Below the pieces are notes generated by a model. That model ran no database searches and was not told the origin of the DNA. It saw nothing but the letters and a program-made list of their open reading frames with translations. DNA of 64,000 nt from a virus, in IMG/VR virus record IMGVR_UViG_3300042695_000360, positions 17,294-81,293 of that record; one strand, 5' to 3'. A program made the position numbers and the translations under genes. This document shows, in pieces, positions 7,207 to 16,925 of this stretch (its first letter is position 1; the number at the start of each line of letters is the position of its first letter).

Positions 7207-7610
7207 TATAGTGGCTTGCTTCTTAGATAGTTAGGATATCGTTTATTGAAGTTACGCATAATAACTCCTGCTATCTCATGTGCTTGATTTTCATGCGGAC
7301 TACCTGTTTCACCACTAGTATCCGTTAGCTCACCTTGCTGATCTTGTTTGTAATGAACCAGCTCGTGTGCCACTGTTCTCAGTATGTCAACAGGGTGACG
7401 GTTCTTTAAGGCAACTAACAGCATATTCTCACTCGGCACGTATGCACCAAAGCTGGGCTGCTCGCCTGTATTTAGATCCGGGGCAAACTGCATCTTAGGC
7501 AACTGATCTATTTCAAGGATCTCCATAGCTAGAGGTAGAAACTTTTGAAACATTTCCACAACGTTGGCATTTTCCTCTGCGCCTTCAACAATAAACTGAC
7601 GTGCTCTCAT
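7206..7610 (-). CDS. HExxH zinc metallopeptidase-like protein
   Basis: A 134-residue protein. HELVHYKQDQ at 82-86 is a zincin-type HExxH motif, and the ENQAHE segment (107-112) could supply the third ligand. The N-terminus MRARQFIVEG carries an I-V-E sequence, matching the (I/L)xE rule of T4 prohead-protease sites, so the protein might be packaged in the head and matured. Gene order places it just after the large glycosyltransferase gene (8 nt apart). Peptidase activity is likely from the motif; substrate and packaging are inference. Confidence 0.7.
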   Translation of the reverse strand: MRARQFIVEGAEENANVVEMFQKFLPLAMEILEIDQLPKMQFAPDLNTGEQPSFGAYVPSENMLLVALKNRHPVDILRTVAHELVHYKQDQQGELTDTSGETGSPHENQAHEIAGVIMRNFNKRYPNYLRSKPL

Positions 7611-7618
7611 AGCAGTAT

Positions 7619-10600
7619 TTAGCGCCGAACAAAATGATAATCACCGTCGGGTCCGTTGTTGCTAAAGATACCCAAACAGTCGAACCCTTGTGTGTCCATA
7701 TATGCTATTACATCATCTTTTAACGGGGCACCTTTATTGTATTCTACAACCTGTAGTTCTAGAATAACATGTTTCACTGTGGATAATGTTTCTACAGCAC
7801 CCTTTAGCACATCTAACTCTGCACCTTGTACATCCATTTTAATCATATCTGGGGGAGGAAAGTTTTTAAGGCGGCGTACAGCATCTAGGGTCACTGTCTT
7901 TAGCCTACGACGATGTGTTTCGTTAAAGTAGTTGACTGTTTCGGGATTTACTTCTTCGTTTTCTTTGTAATAACTGTTGCCACCCGGATGTACATCATTT
8001 TGATAGAAGTCAACTTCTTTGCCACTCTGGTCACTTAGCACACCCATATGATATTGCAAATTACGTTCTTTATATAGGAACTCGCTACTGTCCATTGCTT
8101 CAAATACAACATACTTTGCTCGATCCCAAATACGTTGTGCTTCGTTAGTCCAGTGCAGAACACATGCACCGATATCGTATATAACCTTTGGTTCAAACCC
8201 TTCATTCTTGAGTTTGGCAAGATAATCTACATGGTTACGAGGAATCAGTCGTTGACTTCCTAACTCCCGTAAACGATCCTGTATGTTAAACGGTGTTACA
8301 TCTGGGGCAGCAGTAATGGCATTATCTACATTAAAAGTAAAGCTGCCAGTATGGCTGCATAACACACTGGGATCTGCCCAAATTTTAAATCCTTTGTCCC
8401 GGGCCTTGCGACAGAAATCTACATCTTCTGAAACAGTGTTCCTATGATCGATAGCACTATAATACTTAAATTGTGGATAACCTATTTCACACATAACTTC
8501 TGCTTTGACTAGAGCACAACCAAATCCACAGCCGGCAATTTCAACTAAAGGTCTACCCTTTAGCTTTTCATACGGCATATTGCTTACTCCGCCATTCTGA
8601 TTGTGTTCATATATTTCTAAAATATGTAATCCAGGTTTACGTTGTATGTATAAACCGCTGACAACATCCTTATCGTGCGATAGCAACTTTGACAGTGTGT
8701 TAGGAGGGAAGCTAATATCACTATCTACACTGAATAGATAATCAAATCCTTTTACTACCCAGTCGGCAATCAAGTTGCGTACCTGATCAATATTGTATCC
8801 GTAAAAATATTGGAACGTTGCTTCGTAGCCCTCGGGGATGATTAAGTCATAGATACTTTTAAAAGTTTCCGGTTCAATATTACGAGCTGTTGGAATTGCT
8901 ATGAGAATCTTTTTTTTAGATGGATTCATTTTTTTAATAATAGATTTAGCTGCTACGTTTTGTTCAATAGCATTTACTTTGTAATCGTTGAGTGGATTAA
9001 CATCATTGTAATTATATACAATATCTTGTAGACATTTAACTTTACTAGGATCAGCATTTTCGATTAGTGCATAGAAAATACTGCCGTCACCGCCTGCCTT
9101 ATACCATGCACCTGTGTCATCTTGGAATAGGCTATCGTCTAGACCGTCAATTAACTGTTGTTTAAATGTGCGTAGGTGTGTGTAAGGTAAGATCCAATTA
9201 AAGTGATGATTCCTGTATTCTTTGCTGTTCTTTACGTGCTCGGGATAAGGCTGACTAATCAATGGAATATTATCAACCATTGACCAGCAACTACCGTAGG
9301 TAAATTCTGTTGTGCCGTCATACACATTGTTATAGTAGCTGAACACAGTGTTGTCATTAACTAGACTGTCGTCACCGTCGAGTATCATTACAATAGCATT
9401 GGGATCTTGTAGACTTCTAAATGTATCTATTTGATTTTTTACTGCGCCTACGTTATTTTGATTTTCAATAACTTCAAACTTGGCTCGAATGTGTGCAGGA
9501 TAGGCTGACAGTGCAGTGTACAATGCTTCCAGTGTATTATCAGTACTTGCATCGTCTACCAAAATACATCGATAGTTGTCGTAGTCTTGTGTAGCAATAC
9601 TGTTGATGCAACGTGCAATATAATTTTTGCAATTGTAGAATGTGCTAACAACCACAATAGGTTGCTCTGTTCCCGGCTTGTAATCTTCTAATTCAACTGT
9701 ATTATGAAACTTGCGATTGTAAATCTTGTGCAGTCTGTGGTTGATTTTGCTAACAGCACGATAGTCACTGCTGCTTAGATAATGTCCTGTCTTTTTATAA
9801 AAATGCTGCTTCCATTGCAGTGCTACACTGTCCCAACCCGCAATGTCTTTAACAATGTTGCAATAGTATTGTTTCTGTTGATGTAGATACGGATTACGAT
9901 ATGCTTCTACCGTGGTCTTGACAAACTGTTCAACCTGTGTTGGTACACTGATATCCGGAAACAGTCCATTGGGTTCAATAGCATAGTCAATTAAGTAACA
10001 AGCACCTGCCACTGCAATTTCTTCTAATGCACCAAAGCGGCAAGTTATGATAGGAGTGTTGTAGCATAAACTCTCCATTGATGAAATGCCGTAGGTTTCC
10101 GGAAACGCTGCCGGATACAGCATGAAGTTAGCAGTAGTTAGTATATCGGCAATTTCTTTCTGCGGTATAACACCTGTAAATTCTATACCTTGTGCTGCTA
10201 GCTGCGGATCAGCAGCCATCTCGCGCCAATCTTTTTCTTGTTGATCAGGTTCTGCATTTGTGCTAAATCTATAGTAGCCGCCTATGACTTTTAGTTTAGC
10301 TTCAGGTATATGTCGCTTGACATGTGGCCAGATCATTTTAACCAGCGGAATCATTCCTTTGGTCACTGATGCATTATAAACAAACAAATTCTTATCTTTG
10401 GCTTTGATATCCACTTCGCGATTATAGATGCGTACACCGTTACGTGTGATGAACATCTTACGCTTTAGTACTTCGAAGTTTCGTCTGCGGCCATGATGAC
10501 AGTTAGTAACATAGGTTAGGTGGAAATCGCTTAGTGTAAAGATGTCTGTAATTCTATCTGCAACAGCAAGCTCTTCGATCAAGTTATCGCCTAGACAGAA

Positions 10601-10987
10601 TGTGTCGTGCATCCACAATACTCGCATTTTAGCTTTACTGATAATCCTGTCGTATAGATTCATAGACATGAATGGTACACTGCGATTATCGTTTAATCTC
10701 GGATAATCTTTCGGATCAGTGAATGGAATAATTGTGCGACTGCTTATAACAATATCAAACTCGTGATTGTTAGCTAGATCTGTAAGTGGCCTATAAGTTA
10801 CTGTGTCGTACTTGCCAGGTACTGCATGATCAATGTTACAGTTATTGAACACTGTAACATCAAATCCAATTTGTGCGAGTTCCCTACTCATTAGGATAAC
10901 AGCACTTTCGCTGCCTCCTAGTCCTTGTTTGAATACCGTAGTTCCGTCGTATGGGATGCCGATAATATCTATAATAGCTAGCTTCAT
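7619..10987 (-). CDS. Four-domain glycosyltransferase/FkbM methyltransferase
   Basis: A 1122-residue fusion. Residues 1-400 are a GT4-like GT-B fold, with GLGGSES near 22-28 and the E-x7-E catalytic pair E297/E305 in PETYGISSMESLCYN. Residues 440-640 are a GT2 domain (VDDAS 477-481, DGDD 537-540). Residues 690-890 are a second GT-A domain with DSD at 755-757. Residues 930-1122 are an FkbM-type SAM methyltransferase (YDIGA, MDVQGAE 1051-1057). The likely product is a modified glycan on virion, DNA or host envelope. It has a sigma70-type promoter at 10995. Such a one-chain assembly line is unusual. Confidence 0.85.
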   Translation of the reverse strand: MKLAIIDIIGIPYDGTTVFKQGLGGSESAVILMSRELAQIGFDVTVFNNCNIDHAVPGKYDTVTYRPLTDLANNHEFDIVISSRTIIPFTDPKDYPRLNDNRSVPFMSMNLYDRIISKAKMRVLWMHDTFCLGDNLIEELAVADRITDIFTLSDFHLTYVTNCHHGRRRNFEVLKRKMFITRNGVRIYNREVDIKAKDKNLFVYNASVTKGMIPLVKMIWPHVKRHIPEAKLKVIGGYYRFSTNAEPDQQEKDWREMAADPQLAAQGIEFTGVIPQKEIADILTTANFMLYPAAFPETYGISSMESLCYNTPIITCRFGALEEIAVAGACYLIDYAIEPNGLFPDISVPTQVEQFVKTTVEAYRNPYLHQQKQYYCNIVKDIAGWDSVALQWKQHFYKKTGHYLSSSDYRAVSKINHRLHKIYNRKFHNTVELEDYKPGTEQPIVVVSTFYNCKNYIARCINSIATQDYDNYRCILVDDASTDNTLEALYTALSAYPAHIRAKFEVIENQNNVGAVKNQIDTFRSLQDPNAIVMILDGDDSLVNDNTVFSYYNNVYDGTTEFTYGSCWSMVDNIPLISQPYPEHVKNSKEYRNHHFNWILPYTHLRTFKQQLIDGLDDSLFQDDTGAWYKAGGDGSIFYALIENADPSKVKCLQDIVYNYNDVNPLNDYKVNAIEQNVAAKSIIKKMNPSKKKILIAIPTARNIEPETFKSIYDLIIPEGYEATFQYFYGYNIDQVRNLIADWVVKGFDYLFSVDSDISFPPNTLSKLLSHDKDVVSGLYIQRKPGLHILEIYEHNQNGGVSNMPYEKLKGRPLVEIAGCGFGCALVKAEVMCEIGYPQFKYYSAIDHRNTVSEDVDFCRKARDKGFKIWADPSVLCSHTGSFTFNVDNAITAAPDVTPFNIQDRLRELGSQRLIPRNHVDYLAKLKNEGFEPKVIYDIGACVLHWTNEAQRIWDRAKYVVFEAMDSSEFLYKERNLQYHMGVLSDQSGKEVDFYQNDVHPGGNSYYKENEEVNPETVNYFNETHRRRLKTVTLDAVRRLKNFPPPDMIKMDVQGAELDVLKGAVETLSTVKHVILELQVVEYNKGAPLKDDVIAYMDTQGFDCLGIFSNNGPDGDYHFVRR

Positions 10988-10994
10988 GCTATTA

Positions 10995-11022
10995 ATTATA
11001 CAGTATATCTTAGTAGGGTCAA
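10995..11022 (-). promoter_or_regulatory. Sigma70-type promoter for the multidomain glycosyltransferase
   Basis: Minus strand TTGACC (11017-11022), a 16-bp spacer and TATAAT (10995-11000). The ATG at 10987 is only 7 bp downstream of the -10 box, so the transcript would be nearly leaderless. Confidence 0.6.
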
Positions 11023-11109
11023 TGATATTGATTTTTACTCATTGATCGGATAATGCTCGTGAAATTAATCTTTTAATAATCTAGGTAAGACTCTGTCAGT
11101 GCTGTAAAG

Positions 11110-11240
11110 TTAAGAAGTTTGGAAAGGACCTGCAGGTGCCGTGAAGTTAGCAGTGTAACGTGCTACACCATTGGTAATTCTGAAGTCACTAATGTATCCG
11201 TTCAAATAATCACCAGCCTGGCCTCCAAAGTTTTGAAACC
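11110..11240 (-). pseudogene. Remnant of a LamG-type fibre gene (C-terminal end)
   Basis: On the minus strand this stretch reads [16 protein letters not shown], then [20 protein letters not shown] and a stop at 11110-11112. The intact gene at 11585 ends the same way ([20 protein letters not shown]). The remainder of the paralog is missing: upstream sequence is replaced by the duplicated 81-aa ORF on the other strand. This is a fragment of a former tail-fibre gene left by recombination. Confidence 0.7.
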
Positions 11241-11246
11241 CCAAAA

Positions 11247-11492
11247 TTGCCAGAAGTTAAATTCAACAAAAACGGATACGAAATCCGTACAGATATCCTA
11301 GATATGGCAAAGGGACTAGTAAGCGAAGAATTTCATTCCAAATTTCAAGGTTGGGAAATGACTGCTACTCGTGACGAGAAGACTGGTCAGATCGTTACCA
11401 AAGTTGGTATGCCAGAGTTTCCAGGACTTGAAAAAGTTCTTGAGACAGCGGAAAAAATGTATAGTTTTGTCAATGCTGGTGCTAAGAAATAA
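11247..11492 (+). CDS. 5'-truncated duplicate of the 89-aa gene
   Basis: 81 residues, closely similar to the product of 6863-7132 from FxTPKLPEV to the shared end FVNAGAKK. The homologous frame continues upstream through TTTGAAACCCCAAAA but the ATG and ribosome site of the parent are gone, replaced by the LamG remnant. The only starts are weak, for example TTG at 11247. The body is intact and free of stops, so either it is recent or it is still expressed from a weak start. It may be a pseudogene. A terminator copy follows, as at the parent locus. Confidence 0.5.
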   Translation: MPEVKFNKNGYEIRTDILDMAKGLVSEEFHSKFQGWEMTATRDEKTGQIVTKVGMPEFPGLEKVLETAEKMYSFVNAGAKK

Positions 11493-11544
11493 TTTTATAA
11501 TAATAATATTAGGGCATAGCCCAAACATAATATAGTAAGTAATG

Positions 11545-11568
11545 AAAAAGGACCCGAAGGTCCTTTTT
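11545..11568. terminator. Bidirectional terminator, inverted-loop copy
   Basis: Perfect 10-bp stem AAAAAGGACC/GGTCCTTTTT with loop CGAA on the plus strand (TTCG on the minus strand). It serves the leftward 1526-aa fibre gene and the rightward duplicate gene. The flanking AT-rich text matches the region before the terminator at 7181. Confidence 0.8.
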
Positions 11569-11584
11569 CTATAGTATTTCGCTG

Positions 11585-14500
11585 TTACTGAGTCAGGGAA
11601 ACACCTGTAGGTGGTGTAAAGTTAGCAGTGTAACGGGCAATACCTAGGGTGATTCTAAAGTCACTAATATAACCATTGACACTATGAGCAGCACTAAAGC
11701 TACTGCCACCTATATATATAAGACCGGTAGCAGATGCAAAATTAGTTGAATTAGAAGTAGTGGAGCCAACTTGTGTTCCGTTAACAAATAATCTCAGTGA
11801 TGTGCCTGATCTGGTAGCTGCTATATGAGTCCAAGTATTTGCTACTACTGCTGTGGTCGTCACATTTAATATAACCGCGTTTCTTGCGTCAAGCTTCAGT
11901 TGGGTGGTGCTCCAATCGTAACCAAATGACACTACCGATCCTCCATCGTCAGGTCGTAAAAACGAAGAAAATGTACTAGTGTTTGCCATGTTTACCCAAA
12001 GTTCTATAGTAAAGTCGCCTGTACCAAAATTTATAGAGGCACCGCCTATATAAGTCAAACTATCCCCATTACCGTCAAACTTCACGCTTTCTGTGCCGGT
12101 GAATTTAACTACTGTGGTGTCAATTTTAGCATCACCCACAGTTTCATAATTGTTCATTCCCGAACTGTCATAGACACCAGCACCGGTTCCGTTGATCAAT
12201 AATACAGTGTTTCTAACTGCTGTTAATGGTGTGTTTTGTGGTACGAAATTTGAGGTGTAGAGTGCGGTACCTTTGACATATCTAAAATCGCTGATGTAAC
12301 CAGTAACACCTACTGGGTTAAAAGCAGTCCAATTGGTTGAATTAACGCCTAACCATAATCCGTTAGGTCCAGCTAAATCATATCGACTACTCAATGGTTG
12401 TGCTGCACCAGGTGCGCTGACCGCTGTTCCTCCTACTCCATTTACATACACTTTAATAAAATTACTCGAACGAACTAGCGCAATGTGGTTCCAGCTATTA
12501 GTTGATAAAGTAGCCGACGACGGAAATAGCGCGGTATATTGTACAGAGCTCGTATTACTGCCGCCGCTGATAAAGATACTTGCGCTTTTGTTAGTAATCC
12601 AAATAACCCGCTCACTGTTATATGCTTCTTTGTAAGTGCCGTAGTTTGCTATTGTGTAATCTGCCAAACCGCTAGTTGAGTAAACCCATAACTCCATAGT
12701 GAAGTCTTGACCGGAAGCAAAATTCATTACGGATGTGGTATTGGTCTGAGCAGAACCAATCCAATCATTGGTACCATCAAAGCGTGAACTACCGCCAAAC
12801 ACTTGTGGTGTATAACGTTGTCTAGTAGTGTAAGCGACGTTGAATGGTGCGAATTGGGATGGTATCGTGTTACCAACCGCAGTTATTGCAAAATTGTTTG
12901 TACTGTTATCTATGAAAGTATTAGATTGGCAAGTCAATAAACTTGTACCTGCGATAGCAGTTAGTGGTTCAGTAGGTACTGTTATCGTAGTAGATGTAGC
13001 AGCGTAGGGAGCAGAACCAGTAGCACCATTATAAATCCTAACGTTACTAATATACCCCACATGGCCTCCGCCCCCAGCAATGATGCCAAAACCAATATAT
13101 AAAGCACTGGCACTGGTTTTTGCAGCAGTGTTCAATCCGTTGAAAGATGTTGCCCTAGTGCCATTGATGAACAAAGCCCAGTCTGCATTTGTTTTGACCA
13201 ATGCCAAGTGATACCACTGACCTGCAACAGGAACGGTACTAGAAGGAAGAACGCCGATCCCCGAGCTGCCAGGTGCACCAGAAGCTCCCCAATTTATAGC
13301 AATTTGACTAGATGCATTTAAATATATTGCCCAGTTTGAAAAAGAGACAGTATCTAATCCGCCGTTGTCAATGATAGTTCGGTTGGCACTAACAGTAGCA
13401 AAGTTTACCCAAAGCTCGCAACTAAAAGAATCTGTGCTACCCGAAGTGATATTAAATGCAGCATTTGATGGTACAGTTAAATAATCCCCAGTACCATCAA
13501 AGTAGTTGCTATAATAAGGTGTAGGTAATGAGGTTTCTGTAAAAGGACTGAACTTTTGCACACTGACATCACCCGCCTTGGTGACGGCAAAGTTGTTGGG
13601 GCTGGCATCGACGAGTCGATTGCGAGCACAGGTCAACAAACTTGTTCCAGCTATGGGTTGCAGTGGGGCGGTGCTTGGTGTAAAGTTAGCGGTATAAAGT
13701 GCGGTGCCTTTGACTAACCTTAAATTACTAATATAACCGGTAACATATTCAGATGTTCCGTCTGAATATGCTCCAACAGTCACTTGGCTTGCACCGTCGG
13801 TTAGTGCTCCTATTGTGCCGGTAGTTGCATCTAATACTCCGTTCACAAACAATCTAACAGTACTGCTGGATCGTGTAATTGCAACGTGATTCCATTGGTT
13901 GATGACTACCGCAGTGGTAGTTCCTGTTACATTGGTAGCAGCCCCTGAAAATTGTAGTCGACCAGCAGCAACATATCTAAAGATCCATGCATTACCGGTA
14001 CCCCATTGTGCCAATATATTATTATTTCCTGAAGTAATAGAAGTTGGATACACCCAGCATTCAAAAGTAAAGTCATTAGTGCCCAATGTGAACGCAGCGT
14101 TGTCCGGAATACTTAAATAATCGCCAGTACCATCAAAGTAGTTGCTCCATCCACCACCGTAGGGACTGAATGTTCCTTGTGTAGTATTACCATTTCTTGT
14201 TATCAAGAAATTGTTAGTGCTGTTGTCAATGAACACATTGTTGTTGACTGGTTGATTGGTTTGGCAAGTCAATAAACTTGTACCTGCGATAGCAGTTAGT
14301 GGTTCAGTAGGTACAGTTAATGTAGTTTGTGTCGGATCGTAAACTGCTGTACCTATAACAACTCTAAAATTACTAATATAACCAAAAAACATCTGTGAAG
14401 CTGCACCGCCTATAGTTGCTGGTCCTGCTACATAATTTGTGCTGACTGTACCATTGACATTACGAACACCGTTAAAAAATATACTTGTTTGGTTTGCACC

Positions 14501-16165
14501 TGTTCCACTTCTTACAGCCACAATATGTAACCATCTATTTGTAACAAACGGACTTCCCGATGTTGCTATAGTATTGCCTACGCCGTATGTACCAATATTT
14601 AAATTTCCACCGCTATCTGTTTGTAATTGTATACCTCCGTTTGTAGTGGTACCAAATATAATAGCGTTTGTTGGTATTGATGTAGGATAAGCCCAAAACT
14701 CTATAGTAAAGGCACTAGTTCCGAGCGTCATTGATTGTGCCGTTAAAAAGTCCCCAGTACCATCAAAGTAAGTACTGCCGTATCCACTATAACTAGTATT
14801 GGGTACAAACGGATCAAACCCTGATATAGCCAAATTTCCATTTACTGTTAGTGCAAAATTGTTTGTACTGTTATCAATAAATCTATTGCTCTGACAAGTT
14901 AATAAAGTAGTACCTGCAATAGCAGTTAGTGGTACCGTAGGCGGTGTAAAGTTAGCTGTATAAACAGCAGAACCTTTGACTATTCTTACATTAGAAATAT
15001 ATCCGTTGAAGTCCCATCCACTGCCTGCATCTGGATTTCTACCAATGTAAAATGTACTTGCATTATCGGAGCCCGGGACAAGTGCGCCAGTAGCTGTTTG
15101 CGCTACACCGTTTAAGTACAGTATATTTGTTGTTCCGTCGTAACACATGGCAACATGATTCCACTGGTTCAAAGGAGCAGTATTGTTTGATAGTTGACTA
15201 CTGCCAGTATTAAATAACCAAGTCACTTGTTGAGATGTGTTTACATCAAGTCGCCATCTTGCGGCGCCTGATGAAATTAATTGAACTTGTTTTGAGCTTG
15301 TTTGATAAAACCAACATTCAACAGTCCACGACCCGGAGCTTAGGTTAAATGCTACATTTCCCGGATTAGATATAAAATCACCAGTACCATCAAAGAAATT
15401 ACTGTAATATCCAGGTGTATATGGACCGAAGTTATTTGGTCTAGTATCGCCAAATATAGATACTGGGAAGTTGTTTGTACTTGCATCGTCGACAAATACA
15501 CTAGTTGCAGGGGAATTTGCACTAATCAATGTAGTGACATTTTTAAAGAAAGGGTCAGCGATCGTTATAGTAACAGTAAAGGCTCTGGGGCTTTCTTGTA
15601 ATTCCACATCAATTGCTTCTATAGTAAAATTATAAAGTGTTTCAACACCCACTGCAACTAATCCAGTAATTAATCCACTGCTGGACAATGAAACACCGCT
15701 CGGTAAACTACTACCGGCTTGAACCGCATATGTTAGTGGTGAATCTCCGGTTGTTTCTAGTTGTATAGAGATGGCAGTATTTGCCGGTTGATCGGGCAAT
15801 GTACTACCTGTTACCCAAGTAGGGTTTCCACTATAGGTTAACCCATTAACTCGTATTGCGACTCCACCATCGGGATTGACTACATACACTACATATGTAC
15901 CCGCAACCTGTGCAGGAACCTGTACATTTAGGGTAGTACTATTTACAAATGTAACTGATGTTGCGTTTGCACTGCCTAAAATAACTTGACATCCTGAAAC
16001 AAACTTAGTTCCTGTGAGTTTTATGTAACCACCGGATAGTAATACAGCGGTATCATCAATAATAGCATAACTGGCATCTGTTATTTGTACGTTGGTTAAC
16101 GTAGGGCCGCCCAACGCGGCTAATGTTGCAGGTTGTATGTTGTCTTGACTAATTTGAGTAGGCAT
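11585..16165 (-). CDS. Giant tail fibre/adhesin with six LamG domains
   Basis: 1526 residues. Residues 1-110 form a TIG/IPT-like beta domain paralogous to the next gene upstream. Residues about 115-210 are an Ig-like (He_PIG) domain (SSLPSGVSLSSSGLITG). The rest is six LamG/concanavalin-like units, each with a FDGTGD-type strand, a WNHIALxRS-type strand, LFVNG, and GYISNxRxVKGTALYT. Units end TAIAGTSLLTCQ and N(F/I)AxTxxGN, giving strong internal repetition. The role is adhesion to host-surface glycans. Gene conversion between units is likely, and a remnant of a further copy is at 11110. Confidence 0.85.
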   Translation of the reverse strand: MPTQISQDNIQPATLAALGGPTLTNVQITDASYAIIDDTAVLLSGGYIKLTGTKFVSGCQVILGSANATSVTFVNSTTLNVQVPAQVAGTYVVYVVNPDGGVAIRVNGLTYSGNPTWVTGSTLPDQPANTAISIQLETTGDSPLTYAVQAGSSLPSGVSLSSSGLITGLVAVGVETLYNFTIEAIDVELQESPRAFTVTITIADPFFKNVTTLISANSPATSVFVDDASTNNFPVSIFGDTRPNNFGPYTPGYYSNFFDGTGDFISNPGNVAFNLSSGSWTVECWFYQTSSKQVQLISSGAARWRLDVNTSQQVTWLFNTGSSQLSNNTAPLNQWNHVAMCYDGTTNILYLNGVAQTATGALVPGSDNASTFYIGRNPDAGSGWDFNGYISNVRIVKGSAVYTANFTPPTVPLTAIAGTTLLTCQSNRFIDNSTNNFALTVNGNLAISGFDPFVPNTSYSGYGSTYFDGTGDFLTAQSMTLGTSAFTIEFWAYPTSIPTNAIIFGTTTNGGIQLQTDSGGNLNIGTYGVGNTIATSGSPFVTNRWLHIVAVRSGTGANQTSIFFNGVRNVNGTVSTNYVAGPATIGGAASQMFFGYISNFRVVIGTAVYDPTQTTLTVPTEPLTAIAGTSLLTCQTNQPVNNNVFIDNSTNNFLITRNGNTTQGTFSPYGGGWSNYFDGTGDYLSIPDNAAFTLGTNDFTFECWVYPTSITSGNNNILAQWGTGNAWIFRYVAAGRLQFSGAATNVTGTTTAVVINQWNHVAITRSSSTVRLFVNGVLDATTGTIGALTDGASQVTVGAYSDGTSEYVTGYISNLRLVKGTALYTANFTPSTAPLQPIAGTSLLTCARNRLVDASPNNFAVTKAGDVSVQKFSPFTETSLPTPYYSNYFDGTGDYLTVPSNAAFNITSGSTDSFSCELWVNFATVSANRTIIDNGGLDTVSFSNWAIYLNASSQIAINWGASGAPGSSGIGVLPSSTVPVAGQWYHLALVKTNADWALFINGTRATSFNGLNTAAKTSASALYIGFGIIAGGGGHVGYISNVRIYNGATGSAPYAATSTTITVPTEPLTAIAGTSLLTCQSNTFIDNSTNNFAITAVGNTIPSQFAPFNVAYTTRQRYTPQVFGGSSRFDGTNDWIGSAQTNTTSVMNFASGQDFTMELWVYSTSGLADYTIANYGTYKEAYNSERVIWITNKSASIFISGGSNTSSVQYTALFPSSATLSTNSWNHIALVRSSNFIKVYVNGVGGTAVSAPGAAQPLSSRYDLAGPNGLWLGVNSTNWTAFNPVGVTGYISDFRYVKGTALYTSNFVPQNTPLTAVRNTVLLINGTGAGVYDSSGMNNYETVGDAKIDTTVVKFTGTESVKFDGNGDSLTYIGGASINFGTGDFTIELWVNMANTSTFSSFLRPDDGGSVVSFGYDWSTTQLKLDARNAVILNVTTTAVVANTWTHIAATRSGTSLRLFVNGTQVGSTTSNSTNFASATGLIYIGGSSFSAAHSVNGYISDFRITLGIARYTANFTPPTGVSLTQ

Positions 16166-16167
16166 AG

Positions 16168-16515
16168 TTATACTATTGTTATTCCATTCGGTTTTACTGC
16201 AACTTTTCCATTGTCAGTGGTTGTGACATAAACAATGTAATTTCCCACAGCTAGTGCAGGTACTTGAATATTTATTCTAACAGAGCTTACAAATGTAACT
16301 GTGCTGGCCAGTGCTGTACCTATCACAACATTGATGTTACTTGAAAAATTAGATCCGTTGATGATTGCAAACCCACCTGTTGTGCCTATTGTGGTTCCGC
16401 CTGTTGCAATATAAGAACCATTAGCAACCTGCACGCTGGTAATTTTAGGGCCAGATATATATATAATATCCAATGTACTGGGCTGAATATTGTTCGATGA
16501 TATTTGAGTAGTCAT
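16168..16515 (-). CDS. TIG/IPT-domain fibre-associated protein
   Basis: A 115-residue protein that is essentially one TIG-like beta-sandwich (GGFAIINGSNFSSNINVVIG, then VRINIQVPALAVGNYIVYVTT). It is paralogous to the N-terminal domain of the 1526-residue fibre immediately downstream, sharing MxTQIS-x-NIQPxTL at the start and the same strand order. It could be a separate subunit capping the fibre, or the product of a duplication that split off the domain. It is 2 nt from the fibre gene. The domain is secure; the role is inferred. Confidence 0.65.
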   Translation of the reverse strand: MTTQISSNNIQPSTLDIIYISGPKITSVQVANGSYIATGGTTIGTTGGFAIINGSNFSSNINVVIGTALASTVTFVSSVRINIQVPALAVGNYIVYVTTTDNGKVAVKPNGITIV

Positions 16516-16542
16516 TTATTTAAATTTTGATCAAATAACGTT

Positions 16543-16908
16543 TCAAGACAGCGTGAGTAGAATCCAAGATTGTGTATCTTCGTCCCATGTATATGTTTCA
16601 CCGTCAGTTGGATACGGTACTGGAGCAGTCCATTGGCTGGTATCTGTGTCAAGAACCCAACTTGGATAGGGACTGGGAGGTATAAATGCGTCTAATTCTA
16701 GATCATATGTATGGCCCGTGCCCGCATAATTTTTTCTAAAATTAGCATTGTAACTGGTTTGAACCCAATTTCCACCCAATAACTGTGTACAAAATTCTTG
16801 ACCCAATTGTTCACTTTCATTACCGTTAGCATCCAATAAAACATCGTTGTTTACTACGATTACTTGAATTACTGAATTATTTTCATCTAGTTGGGCAAAA
16901 TGTGCCAT
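16543..16908 (-). CDS. Marine-phage tail accessory protein (MAHFAxLDENN family)
   Basis: 121 residues beginning MAHFAQLDENNSVIQVIVVN, with GGNWVQTSYNANFRKNYAG, the core (GHTYDLELDAFIPPSPYPSW) and WVLDTDTSQWTAPVPYP. This is a recurrent small protein next to fibre genes in marine T4-like phages. I recognise the pattern but know of no biochemical function. The Trp- and Pro-rich C-terminus suggests a small beta domain, perhaps a fibre-tip or chaperone protein. A ribosome site AAAGGAAAAG precedes the ATG. Confidence 0.65.
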   Translation of the reverse strand: MAHFAQLDENNSVIQVIVVNNDVLLDANGNESEQLGQEFCTQLLGGNWVQTSYNANFRKNYAGTGHTYDLELDAFIPPSPYPSWVLDTDTSQWTAPVPYPTDGETYTWDEDTQSWILLTLS

Positions 16909-16925
16909 ATCTTTTCCTTTAATAT

